Shown: positions 27,468 through 36,638, numbered from the stretch's first letter. The stretch is DNA of 64,000 bases from Paludibacter sp. (GCA_028691965.1 JAQUYE010000001.1:56563-120562), one strand, 5' to 3'. Notes: generated by a model not told the origin, from the letters alone. Numbers and translations are program-made.

Positions 27468-29408
27468 ATGAAAAAGATTCGGTTTCTTTCATTTTTGTTT
27501 TTAAGTCTGCTATATAACGGAGTTACTGCCAGTCAATTACCCGACACGCACAGGTTTGAAGGTTACCTGTTTGCCTATTTCGAAGGTTCCGGTGTGCGGG
27601 AACAACAGGAACAACTTCGTTTTGCCATCAGTGAGAATGCTGTTAGCTGGACTGCCTTGAATAACAACAAGCCTGTGCTGTCGTCGGCACTAATTTCTCA
27701 AACAGGAGGAATACGTGACCCTCATTTGTTAAGGGGGGAAGATGGTCGGTTTTACATGACCGCAACTGATATGTTTACGGTTAAAAACGGTTGGGATACC
27801 AATCCGGGAATTGTACTGTTGCGATCCGACGACCTTGTCGACTGGAAACACAGCAGCATTGATTTGGCAGCTTTGTATCCAAAGAAGTTCGGTAAGGTGA
27901 AATGGGTGTGGGCTCCGCAAACCATTTATGATCCACGTGAGGGGAAGTACCTGGTTTATTTTACGGTACGTTTTCACAACGATGAGAAACTCGACTTCTA
28001 CGCAGCCTATGCAAACAACGACTTTTCAGGATTTGAACGGGAACCCCGATTGTTATTCAGAGCAAGCCATGGAGCTATTGATGGGGACATCATCTGCAAA
28101 GACGGCCTATACCATTTTTTCTATAAGGGTAATACGAAAGATGCTACCGGAAAAGAGTTTGAAAACGGGATTAAGAAAGCGGTAAGCAAGACCTTATGGG
28201 GGCGTTGGAAAGAGGTTCCGGGTTACCTTGATGCTTATTCATCAAAGGGAATTTCGGTTGAAGGTTCAAGTGTATTTAAGCTAAATGAGTCGGACGAGTA
28301 TATACTTATGTATGATTTATACCGTGATAAACGATTCGAGTTTCAACGTTCTGTCGATTTGGAGCACTTCAGCAGCGAACCGGAATCATTCACTAAAAAC
28401 TTTAATCCCCGTCATGGAAGTGTTATTAGTATTACCAGAGAAGAAGCCCGCAGACTACATGATAAATGGGGAGGTGTGCCCGAAACACTGTTGATGCCGG
28501 TTCATAAAGAGGATAGGTACGAGTTTGAATCGTCGGGAAATCCGGTGTTTACCCACAAATTTACTGCCGACCCTGCTGCATTCGTAGAAAACGACACCCT
28601 GTGGTTGTTTACAGGTCATGATTTTGCAGGTGGACAAAGCGGGTATAAGATGAAAGACTGGAATTTATTTTCTACCATTGATATGAAGAACTGGACCGAA
28701 TATCCTGTGCCTTTAAAGATTACGGATTTCAGTTGGGCTACCAGTGGAGACGCCTACGCAGGTCATGTTGCCAAACGAAACGGTAAATATTATTGGTATA
28801 TAAGTACCAACTGGACAGGTATAGGAGTTGCTGTGAGCGACCGACCGGAGGGCCCATACACCGATGCGCTTGGTAAACCCCTGCTTACCAACAAAGATTG
28901 TTTTGCTTCTACTCATTCATGGGCGTGTATCGATCCTGCCATCTTCACGGATGATGATGGGATTTCCTGGATATTCTGGGGAAACAGAGAGTGTTACTAT
29001 GCCAGATTGAAAGATAATATGATAGAAATTGATGGGGAGATCAGGCAGCTTAATTTTGAAGGATTCAGTTTTACCGAAGCCCCCTGGGTGCATAAGTACA
29101 ATAATAAATACTACCTGACCTACGCAACGGAGTTTCCGGAAAAGATTGCGTATGCGATGGCTGATCGCATAGAAGGTCCTTACGAATACAAGGGTATACT
29201 GAATGAAATTGCCGGCAACAGTAACACGAATCACCAGTCGGTTGTCAACTACAAAGACCAGTGGTATTTCTTATACCACAACGGGGGCATTAATACAGAC
29301 GGTGGAAGTTATAGTCGCTCTGTATGTATTGATAAACTGTACTACAATGAAGATGGAACCCTTAAACGAGTGGTTATGACCACAGAAGGAGTTGAGCCGC
29401 TTAACTAA
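27468..29408 (+). CDS. Tandem double-GH43 glycoside hydrolase
   Basis: 646 residues with a signal peptide ending near ASQ. Two five-bladed GH43-type propellers are joined head to tail. Domain 1 (about 25-330) has the candidate triad GGIRDPHLL (base), AIDGDIICKDGLYHFF (pKa Asp) and ISVEGSSVFKLN (acid Glu). Domain 2 (about 350-640) has FTADPAAFVENDTLWLF, ACIDPAIFTDDDGISWIFWG and FTEAPWVHKYNNKYYLTYA. Both therefore look catalytically complete. GH43 enzymes release arabinofuranose, xylose or galactose from side chains; in a PL11/GH78 locus, arabinan or arabinogalactan side chains of RG-I are the likely target. Two intact domains in one chain is unusual, since accessory copies are often decayed. 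Confidence 0.82.
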   Translation: MKKIRFLSFLFLSLLYNGVTASQLPDTHRFEGYLFAYFEGSGVREQQEQLRFAISENAVSWTALNNNKPVLSSALISQTGGIRDPHLLRGEDGRFYMTATDMFTVKNGWDTNPGIVLLRSDDLVDWKHSSIDLAALYPKKFGKVKWVWAPQTIYDPREGKYLVYFTVRFHNDEKLDFYAAYANNDFSGFEREPRLLFRASHGAIDGDIICKDGLYHFFYKGNTKDATGKEFENGIKKAVSKTLWGRWKEVPGYLDAYSSKGISVEGSSVFKLNESDEYILMYDLYRDKRFEFQRSVDLEHFSSEPESFTKNFNPRHGSVISITREEARRLHDKWGGVPETLLMPVHKEDRYEFESSGNPVFTHKFTADPAAFVENDTLWLFTGHDFAGGQSGYKMKDWNLFSTIDMKNWTEYPVPLKITDFSWATSGDAYAGHVAKRNGKYYWYISTNWTGIGVAVSDRPEGPYTDALGKPLLTNKDCFASTHSWACIDPAIFTDDDGISWIFWGNRECYYARLKDNMIEIDGEIRQLNFEGFSFTEAPWVHKYNNKYYLTYATEFPEKIAYAMADRIEGPYEYKGILNEIAGNSNTNHQSVVNYKDQWYFLYHNGGINTDGGSYSRSVCIDKLYYNEDGTLKRVVMTTEGVEPLN

Positions 29409-29422
29409 TAATTAGTAGCTAT

Positions 29423-29470
29423 AAAAAACCCACCCGTGAAATACTTTAAGTGTTAACGGGTGGGTTTTTT
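29423..29470. terminator. Bidirectional rho-independent terminator
   Basis: Arms 29423-29437 (AAAAAACCCACCCGT) and 29456-29470 (ACGGGTGGGTTTTTT) pair perfectly over 15 bp. The A-run and T-run flank the GC part, so it works in both directions between the convergent GH43 and galM genes. Confidence 0.9.
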
Positions 29471-29483
29471 GTTATGTATTCAG

Positions 29484-30515
29484 TCAGCAATTATCAGCTG
29501 AGAACCGATAGATGCAATACTCCTCATAGCGCTCTCCGGGACGAAGAACAGAGCCCGGAAAATGAGCTACGTTGGGAGAGTTCGGGAAGTTCTGCGTTTC
29601 AAGGCAAATGGATTCCTGCTCTGCGTAAGTCTTTCCATATTTCCCTGTTTGCTTTTCAACCCAGTTGGCAGTATAGATTTGTACTCCCGGCTGGGAGGTT
29701 AAAACATCCATCTTTCTTCCACTGGAAGGGTCATAAAGCGTGGCAGCCAGTGCCAATTCGCCCGGTTGGTGTTTACGAATAGCCCAGTTATTGTCAATTC
29801 CCCTACCCGGTGCATATTCAGGAGCATCAACAACGCTACCTATTTTAGTAGGCTTCCGGAAATCAAACGGAGAGTTGTCGACCGGACGAAGTTCGCCGGT
29901 AGGAGCAGATGATTCGTCGAGAATGGTGTGAAAGTCGGCATTAATCTGAAGCACATGATCGTGCACTGTACCATTACCGGCACCTTTGAGATTAAAGTAG
30001 GAGTGATTGGTAAGGCCAATCACCGTTGGCTTGTCGGTTTCAGCTTCGTAACGGATCTTCAACTCATTGTCGTCGGTAATCGTATAGGTTACGCAGCAAT
30101 CAAGTGTACCCGGATAACCTTCCTCACCATCCGGTGATTTGAGATTCATACAGATCTCATTATCCGATAACTCGATTACTTCCCAAACATGCGCGTTGAA
30201 TCCTTTTATTCCACCATGCAGAGCATTGCCGCCATTATTCTGAGCAAGTGTATATTCCACCCCGTCAAGGGTAAACTTACCATCTTTGATACGATTTGCA
30301 TATCGTCCACAGGTTGCTCCGAAGTAAGGTTCTTTATCCACATTTTCCTGAAGGGTGTCAAATCCCAGCACTACATCTTCCAGCTTTCCGTTACGATCGG
30401 GCACCATTAACCGTGTAATCTTAGTGCCATAGTTAGTAACTTCTGCCGACATCCCGTTTTTATTTTTAAGGATGTAAGTCTTGACGCTTTTTCCGTCGAT
30501 AGTCAGTGTTTCCAT
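29484..30515 (-). CDS. galM: Aldose 1-epimerase (mutarotase)
   Basis: 343 residues, usual GalM length, no signal peptide. Conserved features: YFGATCGRYANRIKDGKF, GGIKGF with NALHGG, GLTNHSYFNLKG (catalytic His) and ESICLETQNFPNSPN (catalytic Glu). It interconverts beta- and alpha-galactose in the cytoplasm so that galactokinase can use it. It is 26 bp after galK on the same strand and so co-transcribed. Galactose could come from the RG-I side chains cut by the enzymes upstream, but galMK is a general pair and the link is inferred. Confidence 0.93.
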   Translation of the reverse strand: METLTIDGKSVKTYILKNKNGMSAEVTNYGTKITRLMVPDRNGKLEDVVLGFDTLQENVDKEPYFGATCGRYANRIKDGKFTLDGVEYTLAQNNGGNALHGGIKGFNAHVWEVIELSDNEICMNLKSPDGEEGYPGTLDCCVTYTITDDNELKIRYEAETDKPTVIGLTNHSYFNLKGAGNGTVHDHVLQINADFHTILDESSAPTGELRPVDNSPFDFRKPTKIGSVVDAPEYAPGRGIDNNWAIRKHQPGELALAATLYDPSSGRKMDVLTSQPGVQIYTANWVEKQTGKYGKTYAEQESICLETQNFPNSPNVAHFPGSVLRPGERYEEYCIYRFSADNC

Positions 30516-30541
30516 TATAATTTAATTGGGTTACTAAGGTA

Positions 30542-31702
30542 TTATTCTACCCTGGTTGCACCATCGCCAATTTCAGCAATGTAGAAATCGGGTTTAATTC
30601 CGATACGCGCTTCGTAGTTTTTACCAACTTCGGCAATGAAAGTATCGATAGCTTCTTCTTTAACAAGAGATACTGTGCAACCACCGAAACCGCCACCGGT
30701 CATACGGGATCCGATTACACCCTCAATTTTCCAGGCTTCTTCGGCCATGCAATCGAGTTCCGGACCGGTAACTTCGTAGTCGTCACGCAATGAAGCATGT
30801 GAGGCATTCATTAATTGTCCGAATAGTTCCAGCTTTCCCTCTTTAAGTGCTTTAACAGCATCGGAAGTACGTTGTACTTCGCCCACAACGTGGCGGGCGC
30901 GTTTGTGAGCTACCGGGTCGGTAATGGCATGTTCAATTGCTTTAAAATCGGCTTCAGTAAGTTCGGCCAGGTATTTTATAGGACGAACGGTGTTTAGTTG
31001 TTCTACCGCTTTTTTACATTCGGCTACCCGTTGGTTATAAGCACCAGAGTCGAGTTTATGAGGTGAGTGGGTGTTGGAAATAACAATCTTTACACCTTGA
31101 AGTTTTACAGGCACTAATTCAAACTCGAGGGTGTCGCAATTGAGGTGCACAGCATGATCTTTTGCTCCGTTGGCAGAAACAAACTGGTCCATAATTCCAC
31201 AATTAACCAGGGCAAATTCGTGTTCGGCTTTCTGGCCTATCAGCGCAAGATCGGTTCTGTTGAAGCCTGTGCTCAGCTGATCGTTGAAAGCATATGCTGT
31301 TACCACCTCTAAGGCGGCAGAAGATGAAAGTCCTGCTCCGTTAGGTACATTACCCCAGATAAGGATATCAAATCCCTGTGTCATGGCAACACCGCGTTTA
31401 ATAAACTGTGCAATAACACCCAGCGGATAGTTTACCCATGAATTTTCGAGACGGGTAGTAAGTTGGTCGAAAGTAAGTGTAACTATTTCAGGCTGATTGA
31501 GTGATTTGAAGTTCATCACCTGCTTGTCGTTTTTTGCAATCAGCAGGTTAGTGCCAAAGCTAAGTGCGCATGGAAATACGGCTCCTCCATTGTAATCGGT
31601 ATGCTCGCCGATCAGGTTAACACGTCCGGGTGAAAAATAAACTGCTTCAGCAGGTTTGCCATAGGTGGCTTCAAAGGCTTTCTTTAACTCTTGTGTTGTC
31701 AT
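30542..31702 (-). CDS. galK: Galactokinase
   Basis: 386 residues with the three GHMP-kinase motifs: PGRVNLIGEHTDYNGG (galactose binding, near residue 25), VPNGAGLSSSAALEV (ATP loop) and RMTGGGFGGCTVSL. It phosphorylates alpha-D-galactose to galactose 1-phosphate, the first committed step of the Leloir pathway. galT and galE are not in this window. It is the first gene of a galK-galM pair; the 138-bp gap upstream separates it from comF and should contain its promoter, although I find no exact TAnnTTTG motif there. Confidence 0.95.
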   Translation of the reverse strand: MTTQELKKAFEATYGKPAEAVYFSPGRVNLIGEHTDYNGGAVFPCALSFGTNLLIAKNDKQVMNFKSLNQPEIVTLTFDQLTTRLENSWVNYPLGVIAQFIKRGVAMTQGFDILIWGNVPNGAGLSSSAALEVVTAYAFNDQLSTGFNRTDLALIGQKAEHEFALVNCGIMDQFVSANGAKDHAVHLNCDTLEFELVPVKLQGVKIVISNTHSPHKLDSGAYNQRVAECKKAVEQLNTVRPIKYLAELTEADFKAIEHAITDPVAHKRARHVVGEVQRTSDAVKALKEGKLELFGQLMNASHASLRDDYEVTGPELDCMAEEAWKIEGVIGSRMTGGGFGGCTVSLVKEEAIDTFIAEVGKNYEARIGIKPDFYIAEIGDGATRVE

Positions 31703-31840
31703 ACTATCTTAAGTTGTTAGTTGTTTTCCGAAATATCATTGCAAAATAACGAAATAAAAGCAAGTTATCAGGGTTCCCGAACATGTTTTTTAGCACTATT
31801 ATGGATTTTGAATTATTTGTGTTGTTTTTTGATGTATTTT

Positions 31841-32542
31841 TTACGCAATAGCCAGGGTGAAGATGCTAATTTTTATGTTCTTCGTTTGCAGCAGTGCCTG
31901 CATACAGGCTTCAAGGGTAGAGCCCGTGGTGAGTACATCATCGACCAGCAGGATATGTTTACCCTCAAAAACAGTGTCATCATTCAGGTAAAAAATGCCT
32001 TTCGTATTTTGGTACCGGTCGAAAACGGATTTGCGGGTTTGGGTGGTGTTTTCTCTGATTCGAAGTAAGTGAACGGTATCGACCGGTTTATCCATGACGG
32101 CAGCAAGACCTTTGGCAATATATTCACTTTGATTATACCCCCGCTGTGCGTATTTTCGGGGATGTAAGGGTACGGGAACGAGTACATCTACGCTGCGAAA
32201 TTCGGGTTTCTCAAGCAGGTCGGCAGCCGCATAACTGCCAGCGATGATGCCTATTTCCTTGTTCCCTCTGTATTTGAGCTCATGGATTAATTTTTGAAAA
32301 GGAGATCCTTTTTCAAAGAAAAAATAAGAAGTTCCGCAATATACCGGGACCTTTCCCCAAAAACGTTTTTCTACTGTATTGTCGGTCTGCAGGTGGTAGT
32401 TGGTTTTAGGCATGGCATGAAGGCAACGAAGGCATATTTGTAGTTCACCACCGACAAGAGTTTCGTTGCAAATAATACAGAGATTGGGGAAGAACAGGTC
32501 GAGTAAATCGTCGAGCCATCGACGAAGCAGGTTTTTTTTCAT
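31841..32542 (-). CDS. comF: ComF-family phosphoribosyltransferase-like protein
   Basis: 233 residues. The N-terminal zinc-finger-like part has CIICNETLVGGELQICLRC (two CxxC pairs). The C-terminal phosphoribosyltransferase fold has HILLVDDVLTTGSTLEAC, the PRPP-binding loop, and LVPVPLHPRKYAQRGYNQSE, typical of ComFC/GntX. In other bacteria ComFC takes part in natural transformation, bringing single-stranded DNA into the cytoplasm. In Bacteroidota the gene is common and its role is poorly known. It lies 48 bp after dgkA on the same strand. Confidence 0.85.
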   Translation of the reverse strand: MKKNLLRRWLDDLLDLFFPNLCIICNETLVGGELQICLRCLHAMPKTNYHLQTDNTVEKRFWGKVPVYCGTSYFFFEKGSPFQKLIHELKYRGNKEIGIIAGSYAAADLLEKPEFRSVDVLVPVPLHPRKYAQRGYNQSEYIAKGLAAVMDKPVDTVHLLRIRENTTQTRKSVFDRYQNTKGIFYLNDDTVFEGKHILLVDDVLTTGSTLEACMQALLQTKNIKISIFTLAIA

Positions 32543-32590
32543 AGTAGATGGTTTGCTGAAGTAATTTCAGCAGAGAGTCAGGTTAAAAAC

Positions 32591-32974
32591 TCAATTCGAA
32601 AAAGAAGACCACAGAGAGCTAATGTGTGAAATCGCCTTTGGTACAAAAATAATCAGGCCGGTAATGGCTGCAGCTATGGCTGTGATTAAAACAGCACCGG
32701 CGGCAATGTCTTTAGCCCTACCTGCCAATGGGTGGTAGTCGGGTGAAACCAGATCGACAATCGTTTCAAGAGCTGTATTCATCATTTCAGCACCCATTAC
32801 CAGTCCGAATGCAAGCAGACAGAACATCCACTCCACAGGGCTAATGTTGAAGAGAAAACCGAAAACCGTTACCAATAAAACAAAAATCAGGTGAATCTGC
32901 ATGTTTCGTTCTGATTTCAGAACCATGCGGATTCCCCTGATTGCATGCTTAAAGCTGTGAAGCCTTTGTTTCAT
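32591..32974 (-). CDS. dgkA: Diacylglycerol/undecaprenol kinase family membrane protein
   Basis: 127 residues with three predicted membrane helices and the family signature AEMMNTALETIVDLVSPD, followed by AKDIAAGAVLITAIAAAITG. The family phosphorylates diacylglycerol (enterobacteria) or undecaprenol (many Gram-positives), recycling lipids at the inner membrane; sequence alone does not separate the two. It lies 1 bp after efp, so it is certainly co-transcribed with it. Confidence 0.88.
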   Translation of the reverse strand: MKQRLHSFKHAIRGIRMVLKSERNMQIHLIFVLLVTVFGFLFNISPVEWMFCLLAFGLVMGAEMMNTALETIVDLVSPDYHPLAGRAKDIAAGAVLITAIAAAITGLIIFVPKAISHISSLWSSFSN

Positions 32975-32975
32975 G

Positions 32976-33542
32976 TTATACTTTTACTCGTTCCACGTAG
33001 GAGCCATCGCGTGTATCCACCTTAATTGTTTCACCTTCGTTGATGAAGAGAGGAACGCGTACTGTAGCTCCGGTCTCGACGGTAGCGGGTTTGGTAGCGT
33101 TGGTGGCTGTATCTCCTTTTAATCCGGGTTCGGTATAGGTGATTAACAGGGCAACCTGTACGGGGAGGTCAACAAACAACACCGTTTCAGAAGCCGCATG
33201 TACAACAATTTCGCAGTTCATACCTTCTTTAAGGAAATCAACTCCATTGATTTGTTCCTTGTTTACAGAGATCTGTTCAAATGTTTCGTTGTTCATGAAG
33301 TTATACCCCATGTCATCCTGGTACAGGTATTGGTACTGACGACGTTCAATACGTACTTCGTCGATTTTCACACCTGCGTTGAATGTTTTTTCCAGGGTTC
33401 TTCCGGTAACCACATTTTTCATTTTTGTACGTACGAATGCGGCACCTTTACCAGGTTTAACGTGCAAAAATTCGGTTATAAAATAATATTGACCATCCAG
33501 GTCGATGCACATTCCGTTCTTAATATCTGATGTAGTAGCCAT
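32976..33542 (-). CDS. efp: Translation elongation factor P
   Basis: 188 residues, normal length. KOW-like domain I carries the tip loop [18 protein letters not shown], whose Lys in PGKG is the position modified in many bacteria; two OB domains follow ([23 protein letters not shown]). It rescues ribosomes stalled on consecutive prolines. Its own promoter lies directly upstream; dgkA follows after 1 bp. Confidence 0.96.
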   Translation of the reverse strand: MATTSDIKNGMCIDLDGQYYFITEFLHVKPGKGAAFVRTKMKNVVTGRTLEKTFNAGVKIDEVRIERRQYQYLYQDDMGYNFMNNETFEQISVNKEQINGVDFLKEGMNCEIVVHAASETVLFVDLPVQVALLITYTEPGLKGDTATNATKPATVETGATVRVPLFINEGETIKVDTRDGSYVERVKV

Positions 33543-33584
33543 AAAAATTATTGATGATTATTATTGATTTTCAGCTTGGGACTG

Positions 33585-33615
33585 CAAAAATAATAAAAAA
33601 TGGCTAATCCGGAAA
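33585..33615 (-). promoter_or_regulatory. Promoter of efp-dgkA
   Basis: Read on the minus strand: TTTC (33612-33615), 19 nt, TATTTTTG (33585-33592). The -7 motif is exact and the -33 has one mismatch. Transcription would begin near 33578, about 35 nt before the ATG. Confidence 0.65.
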
Positions 33616-33618
33616 CTT

Positions 33619-34164
33619 TCAGCAGACATCCAGGTCCTTTTTACCCGGAGTTGTAACTTCACTTGTAGGGTTTGTGTCATTCTGCATCGAATATTGATCC
33701 GGCACATCTACTTCAGGATCGTTCTCCATCATGATAGTCATAAGTCCGGCTCTGCGTATCAGGTAATAAGCTCCGGTCAGGGCCAGAATAAGAACACCGA
33801 TTCCGATAATTACTGTTCCGTCGTATTCTTCGACCTTCAGAATGATTATTTTCCGGGCCAGAGCAATGATGGCAACTAATATAACTACTTCAACATGGAT
33901 TATATTACTCTTTAGGTACACTTTAATGGTATCGAGCAATTCAATTCCAATAAGTACCAGCAGAAATCCCCCGAACAAATCCATGGTGTCGTCGAGGGTA
34001 AAGTCTCGTCCTTTTACGAAGATCGCATCAAAAAGAAATAAAGCCAGCTGATAGGTTGCATAGACCAGGATAGCAGTCATCATAAGAATGAGGATGGAGA
34101 TGATAATCTTTTCGACAATTCTGGTAAACTGCTTGACACGATCGGTGTAACAAATCTTACGCAT
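33619..34164 (-). CDS. PsiE-family-like integral membrane protein
   Basis: 181 residues with four predicted membrane helices (about 18-40, 60-80, 93-110 and 120-140) and a charged C-terminal tail rich in Asp, Pro and Thr. The pattern FGGFLLVLIGIELLDTIKVYL followed by VVILVAIIALARKIIIL is that of the phosphate-starvation-inducible PsiE family, whose molecular function is not established. It starts 49 bp after the argG stop with no clear promoter between, so it may be read through from argG. The family call is moderately sure; no function is assigned. Confidence 0.7.
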   Translation of the reverse strand: MRKICYTDRVKQFTRIVEKIIISILILMMTAILVYATYQLALFLFDAIFVKGRDFTLDDTMDLFGGFLLVLIGIELLDTIKVYLKSNIIHVEVVILVAIIALARKIIILKVEEYDGTVIIGIGVLILALTGAYYLIRRAGLMTIMMENDPEVDVPDQYSMQNDTNPTSEVTTPGKKDLDVC

Positions 34165-34213
34165 AGCTTTTTTCTTTTTATTTGAATCTGTAGGATAGCA
34201 GTTAAATCAGTTG

Positions 34214-35410
34214 CTATTCGTTTCTTTTCTGTACGTTGTAGTAGATTTTCATCTGGTTACCCAAAATCTTGGTGAAGCCTTTCACATCGTCGGCACTCCA
34301 GGCTCGATTCATCTCACCATATTCACCAAAATCGGTTTTCATAAGGTCGAACGTGCTTTCTACGCCTACCAGTGTGTAACCAAGTGGTCTTAACTGAATT
34401 ATAACGGTTCCTGTTACGTTTTGTTGTGAGTTTTCAAGAAATTTCTCGATATCTCTCATTACCGGTTCAAGGTATTGAGCTTCGTGGAGGAACATACCAT
34501 ACCAGTTGCCCAACTGATCTTTCCAGTACTGTTGCCATTTAGTCAGCGTATGCTTTTCGAGCATCTTATGAGCGTTTATGATAAGTAAGGGGGCTGCTGC
34601 TTCAAAACCAACGCGGCCTTTGATCCCGATAATCGTGTCGCCAATGTGCATGTCACGTCCGATTCCGAATTTTGAAGCTATTGCTTCCAGTTGATTGATA
34701 AGGTGAATTTTGTTATCGTTCTTCTCGCCGTTAACACCACATAATTCCCCTTTTTCGAACTGAAGAGTAATAGTTTCAGGATTGCTTGCAACAACCTGAC
34801 TTGGGTATGCTTCGTCGGGGAGTGTCTGATCGGATTGGAGTGTTTCTTTTCCTCCAACGCTCGTACCCCATAAGCCTTTGTTGATAGAGTATTCCATCTT
34901 GGTAAAGTCGGCCTGGTAGCCATGGTCGCGGAGGTAATTAATCTCAGCTTCTCTGGAGAGTAAAAGATCACGGGTGGGAGTAAGAATTTTTATCTCGGGA
35001 GCTATTACGTCGAAGGTTAGGTCAAAGCGTACCTGGTCGTTTCCTGCACCGGTACTTCCGTGAGCTACATAATCGGCTTTTAGTTCCTGAGCATACTGAA
35101 TAATAGCAAGTGCCTGAAAAATACGTTCAGAACTTACCGAGATCGGATAGGTGCCATTGCGGAGCACATTTCCGAAAACCATGTATTTTATACTTTTGTC
35201 ATAATATTCCTGAGTTACATCAAGTGTAGCGTGCGATTTTGCACCCAGCCGATAGGCTTTATCTTCAATAACCTTCAGATCCTCTTCTGAGAATCCACCT
35301 GTATTGGCGACAGCTGTATGAACTTCATATCCCAACTCTTTAGCAAGATACATGGCACAAAAAGAAGTGTCAAGTCCGCCTGAAAATGCTAAAACAACTT
35401 TTTCTTTCAT
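34214..35410 (-). CDS. argG: Argininosuccinate synthase
   Basis: 398 residues from ATG 35410, which places the family N-terminus (MKEKVVLAFSGGLDTSFCAMY) at the start; a longer frame to 35521 would overlap the GNAT gene. The PP-loop AFSGGLDTS and the substrate motif GSTGAGNDQVRFDL are clear. It joins citrulline and aspartate with ATP to form argininosuccinate, the penultimate step of arginine synthesis. It is the third gene of argR-GNAT-argG. The argC, which often follows in Bacteroidales, is not here. Confidence 0.95.
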   Translation of the reverse strand: MKEKVVLAFSGGLDTSFCAMYLAKELGYEVHTAVANTGGFSEEDLKVIEDKAYRLGAKSHATLDVTQEYYDKSIKYMVFGNVLRNGTYPISVSSERIFQALAIIQYAQELKADYVAHGSTGAGNDQVRFDLTFDVIAPEIKILTPTRDLLLSREAEINYLRDHGYQADFTKMEYSINKGLWGTSVGGKETLQSDQTLPDEAYPSQVVASNPETITLQFEKGELCGVNGEKNDNKIHLINQLEAIASKFGIGRDMHIGDTIIGIKGRVGFEAAAPLLIINAHKMLEKHTLTKWQQYWKDQLGNWYGMFLHEAQYLEPVMRDIEKFLENSQQNVTGTVIIQLRPLGYTLVGVESTFDLMKTDFGEYGEMNRAWSADDVKGFTKILGNQMKIYYNVQKRNE

Positions 35411-35423
35411 TGTATATAATATT

Positions 35424-36050
35424 TTATTTTTCTTTTTTCTTTTCCCACTTCGGATCGTACAACATTCCGGTGCACAGGCAATGCTTGCGATTAGTGCGCT
35501 GTAGAATATCGTAGTTAACACAACTCTGGCAACCCTTCCAGAACGACTCGTCGTCGGTGAGTTCGGAAAAGGTAACCGGTTTGTATCCCAGTTCGGAGTT
35601 GATCTTCATAACAGCAAGACCGGTAGTGAGACCGAACAGTTTAGCATCGGGGTAACGAAAACGAGACAAATCAAATGCCTTTTTCTTTATTCGCTTTGCC
35701 AGTCCGTGCCCACGGAATTTATCCACAACGATCAAACCTGAGTTGGCAACAAACTGCTTATTTCCCCAACTTTCGATATAACAGAAGCCTGCAAATTCAT
35801 CTCCGGATAAAGCGATAATAGCTTTGCGTTCGTTGATTTTCATTTCAATATATTCCGGAGAACGCCGGGCTATCCCTGTCCCTCTTATTTTTGCTGCGTC
35901 TTCGATTGTTTTTAAAATAGTATCTACATAGGGTAAGCAACTCTCATCTGCAATTTTAACCACAATGCCGTTTTGTTCTTCTGGCTCCTGTGGGTCAGAT
36001 TCTTTCTTCTTTTTAAGTGCTAATCCTTTAAGAGGTTTAATAAGATTCAT
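35424..36050 (-). CDS. GNAT-family N-acyltransferase with Cys-rich tail
   Basis: 208 residues. A central GNAT fold has GEFAGFCYIESWG, VANSGLIVVDKFRGHGLAKRIKKKAF (acyl-CoA loop R/QxxGxG/A as RGHGLA) and NSELGYKPV. The C-terminal 40 residues have four cysteines, CQSC then HCLC, that could bind a metal. The start codon overlaps the argR stop (ATGA), and argG follows 13 bp later. This position suggests a role in arginine synthesis, most simply as the enzyme that acylates glutamate at the first step. Bacteroides species make arginine through N-succinylated intermediates, so succinyl-CoA may be the donor. That function is inferred, not shown. Confidence 0.75.
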   Translation of the reverse strand: MNLIKPLKGLALKKKKESDPQEPEEQNGIVVKIADESCLPYVDTILKTIEDAAKIRGTGIARRSPEYIEMKINERKAIIALSGDEFAGFCYIESWGNKQFVANSGLIVVDKFRGHGLAKRIKKKAFDLSRFRYPDAKLFGLTTGLAVMKINSELGYKPVTFSELTDDESFWKGCQSCVNYDILQRTNRKHCLCTGMLYDPKWEKKKEK

Positions 36051-36520
36051 TGTTCTTTATTCGAAAATGTCATGTCCATTAATTCTAAAATCGCATCCCG
36101 GGAAATACCCTCCCTTGGAATAATTAATATTGTATCATCACCGGCTATCGTTCCCAGTATTTCACTTGCACCTTTATTATCAATATCCCACGCGATAGCT
36201 GAGGCGTATCCCGGTTTGGTTTTCATTACTGCTACCTGGCCGGAAAACTCAATACTAATAACTGCTCCATGTGATGTAAAGGTACTCAGATTACCGGTTG
36301 GACTTACTGTTTTTGTTACTGCAGGAAGTACATATTTATATGTACCACTGGCCAGCGGGGTTTTGGATACTTTCAATGACTTCAGGTCTCTTGATAAAGT
36401 TGCCTGTGTAACGTCTATTGTTTTTTCTTTCAGCCTTTTGAGCAGTTCGTCCTGACTGGCAATCACAGAGGATCGAAGAATCTCGGTGATAACTTGTAAT
36501 CGGGTTCTTTTGTTTTTCAT
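36047..36520 (-). CDS. argR: Arginine repressor
   Basis: 157 residues, usual ArgR length. The N-terminal winged helix (about 5-75) includes SQDELLKRLKEKTIDVTQATL and SRDLKSLKVSK. The C-terminal oligomerisation and arginine-binding domain includes GTIAGDDTILIIPREG. It senses arginine and represses synthesis genes, and in some bacteria activates catabolism. It leads the argR-GNAT-argG operon and has a strong promoter with an inverted repeat in its leader, consistent with autoregulation. The oppositely placed arginine catabolic operon at 39.5-42.6 kb is a likely second target. Confidence 0.92.
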   Translation of the reverse strand: MKNKRTRLQVITEILRSSVIASQDELLKRLKEKTIDVTQATLSRDLKSLKVSKTPLASGTYKYVLPAVTKTVSPTGNLSTFTSHGAVISIEFSGQVAVMKTKPGYASAIAWDIDNKGASEILGTIAGDDTILIIPREGISRDAILELMDMTFSNKEQ

Positions 36521-36538
36521 ACCTTTAAACTGATAAAT

Positions 36539-36561
36539 TTTACTACCTGTATACTAGTAAA
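36539..36561. promoter_or_regulatory. Inverted repeat in argR leader, candidate ArgR operator
   Basis: TTTACTA (36539-36545) and TAGTAAA (36555-36561) are perfect complements with a 9-nt spacer. They lie between the predicted argR transcription start and its ATG, where a repressor would block. They do not match the enterobacterial ARG box, so assignment to ArgR is a guess from position. Confidence 0.35.
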
Positions 36562-36601
36562 CGCACAAATGTATATGCATAAATATAGAATTATCCGGCC
36601 A

Positions 36602-36632
36602 CAAAGATACGAAAAGTTTATATTATTACAAA
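36602..36632 (-). promoter_or_regulatory. Promoter of argR-GNAT-argG
   Basis: On the minus strand, TTTG (36629-36632), exactly 19 nt, TATCTTTG (36602-36609). This is a perfect consensus match, giving a leader of about 75 nt before the argR ATG at 36520. Confidence 0.85.
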
Positions 36633-36638
36633 TATACC

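Noticed and set aside
36541..36600. Enterobacterial-type ARG box in front of argR (TATGCATAAATATAGAAT)
   Set aside because: Only one half-site is near the consensus; the second half does not match in the required orientation.
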